A DNA stretch of 5,359 nt from Candidatus Altarchaeales archaeon (GTDB lineage: Archaea; Altiarchaeota; Altiarchaeia; IMC4; SCGC-AAA252-I15): assembly GCA_016867655.1 (NCBI GenBank), contig VGJA01000079.1, positions 1-5,359 on the forward strand. Direction: 5' to 3'. The position numbers and the translations under genes were made by a program. This document shows, piece by piece, positions 5,170 through 5,359 of the stretch (its first letter is position 1; the number at the start of each line of letters is the position of its first letter). The notes under the pieces are model-generated. The model had not been told where the DNA came from. It saw only the letters and a list, made by a program, of their open reading frames with translations, and ran no database searches.

Positions 5170-5358
5170 ATGGCCGAAGCCAAAGGCAGGATACTGGTTT
5201 TGGTGATTCCAGAGCAGAAGTACACCAAAGACCTAATTGACGTTTCCAAAAGTCTCGCAGATAAATACTCAAGCATATGCTATGTCTCGTTGAACCGGCC
5301 CTGCAGCGATCTGACCAAGCTTTTGGCTGAAAGTACTGTGGACTTGAAGAAATTCTAA
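5170..5358 (+). CDS. Short ORF resembling the N-terminus of a longer archaeal KaiC-associated-type protein
   Basis: The ORF has 62 codons from ATG to a TAA at 5356-5358, one base before the window ends. The sequence runs GRILVLVIPEQKYTKDLIDV, then SLADKYSSICYVSLNRP and a leucine-rich helix ending DLKKF. This strand-helix-strand-helix order looks like the start of a Rossmann/RecA-like domain: from memory, uncharacterised DPANN proteins of roughly 200 residues begin similarly (LVLVIP..., CYVSLN.P, then KFFFID or KFYFID). If so, the product is cut off at the first aromatic residues of the third strand, and the gene is a fragment, a frameshifted gene, or affected by sequence error near an end. 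It has a good leaderless TATA promoter, so expression of at least the N-terminal part is plausible. The protein has no membrane segment and no Walker A motif in the part present. Family assignment is tentative. Confidence 0.6.
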   Translation: MAEAKGRILVLVIPEQKYTKDLIDVSKSLADKYSSICYVSLNRPCSDLTKLLAESTVDLKKF

Positions 5359-5359
5359 T

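Overview
The window looks archaeal. The evidence is TATA-box promoters about 27 nt upstream of start codons, start codons without Shine-Dalgarno sequences, heavy use of ATA isoleucine codons, a single-domain KaiC-like ATPase, and secreted proteins rich in N-glycosylation sequons and built from Ig-like domains. The compact layout and gene families remind me of DPANN-type archaea (Woesearchaeota, Aenigmarchaeota and similar), but the sequence alone does not fix the lineage. All recognisable genes are on the + strand.

Layout. (1) Positions 2-475 hold the 3' end of an unrecognised gene. (2) Positions 528-1697 encode a secreted, membrane-anchored protein of Ig-like domains with its own TATA box. 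(3) Positions 1698-2073 are non-coding and hold two unusual structures: a GC-rich series of hairpins (1716-1812, with a 7-bp stem closing a multi-branch fold), then six perfect copies of a 34-bp tandem repeat (1827-2030) plus a partial seventh. Every full copy carries the motif AAGTATATA, which is also the apparent TATA box of the last gene in the window. (4) Positions 2074-4954 are a tight three-gene operon with gaps of 7 and 6 nt. It encodes a Cys- and sequon-rich surface glycoprotein, a paralogue of the 528-1697 protein, and a KaiC-like RecA-fold ATPase. (5) Positions 4955-5169 are non-coding, with overlapping inverted repeats and a promoter. (6) Positions 5170-5358 are a short ORF that looks like the N-terminal piece of a longer protein and ends just before the window does.

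How the genes may work together. The two paralogues share a plan: signal peptide, tandem beta-sandwich domains, one C-terminal membrane helix and a basic cytoplasmic tail. One is encoded directly after a secreted protein whose C-terminal half has an NTGNV motif and resembles TasA/WxL-type beta domains. This recalls the Gram-positive WxL loci, where DUF916/DUF3324 membrane proteins accompany secreted WxL proteins. My leading hypothesis is an archaeal cell-surface assembly or display system, co-transcribed with a cytoplasmic KaiC-like ATPase and driven from a promoter region holding a tandem, potentially variable array of TATA-like elements. The homology and function are inferred; the gene order, repeats, motifs and paralogy can be read directly.
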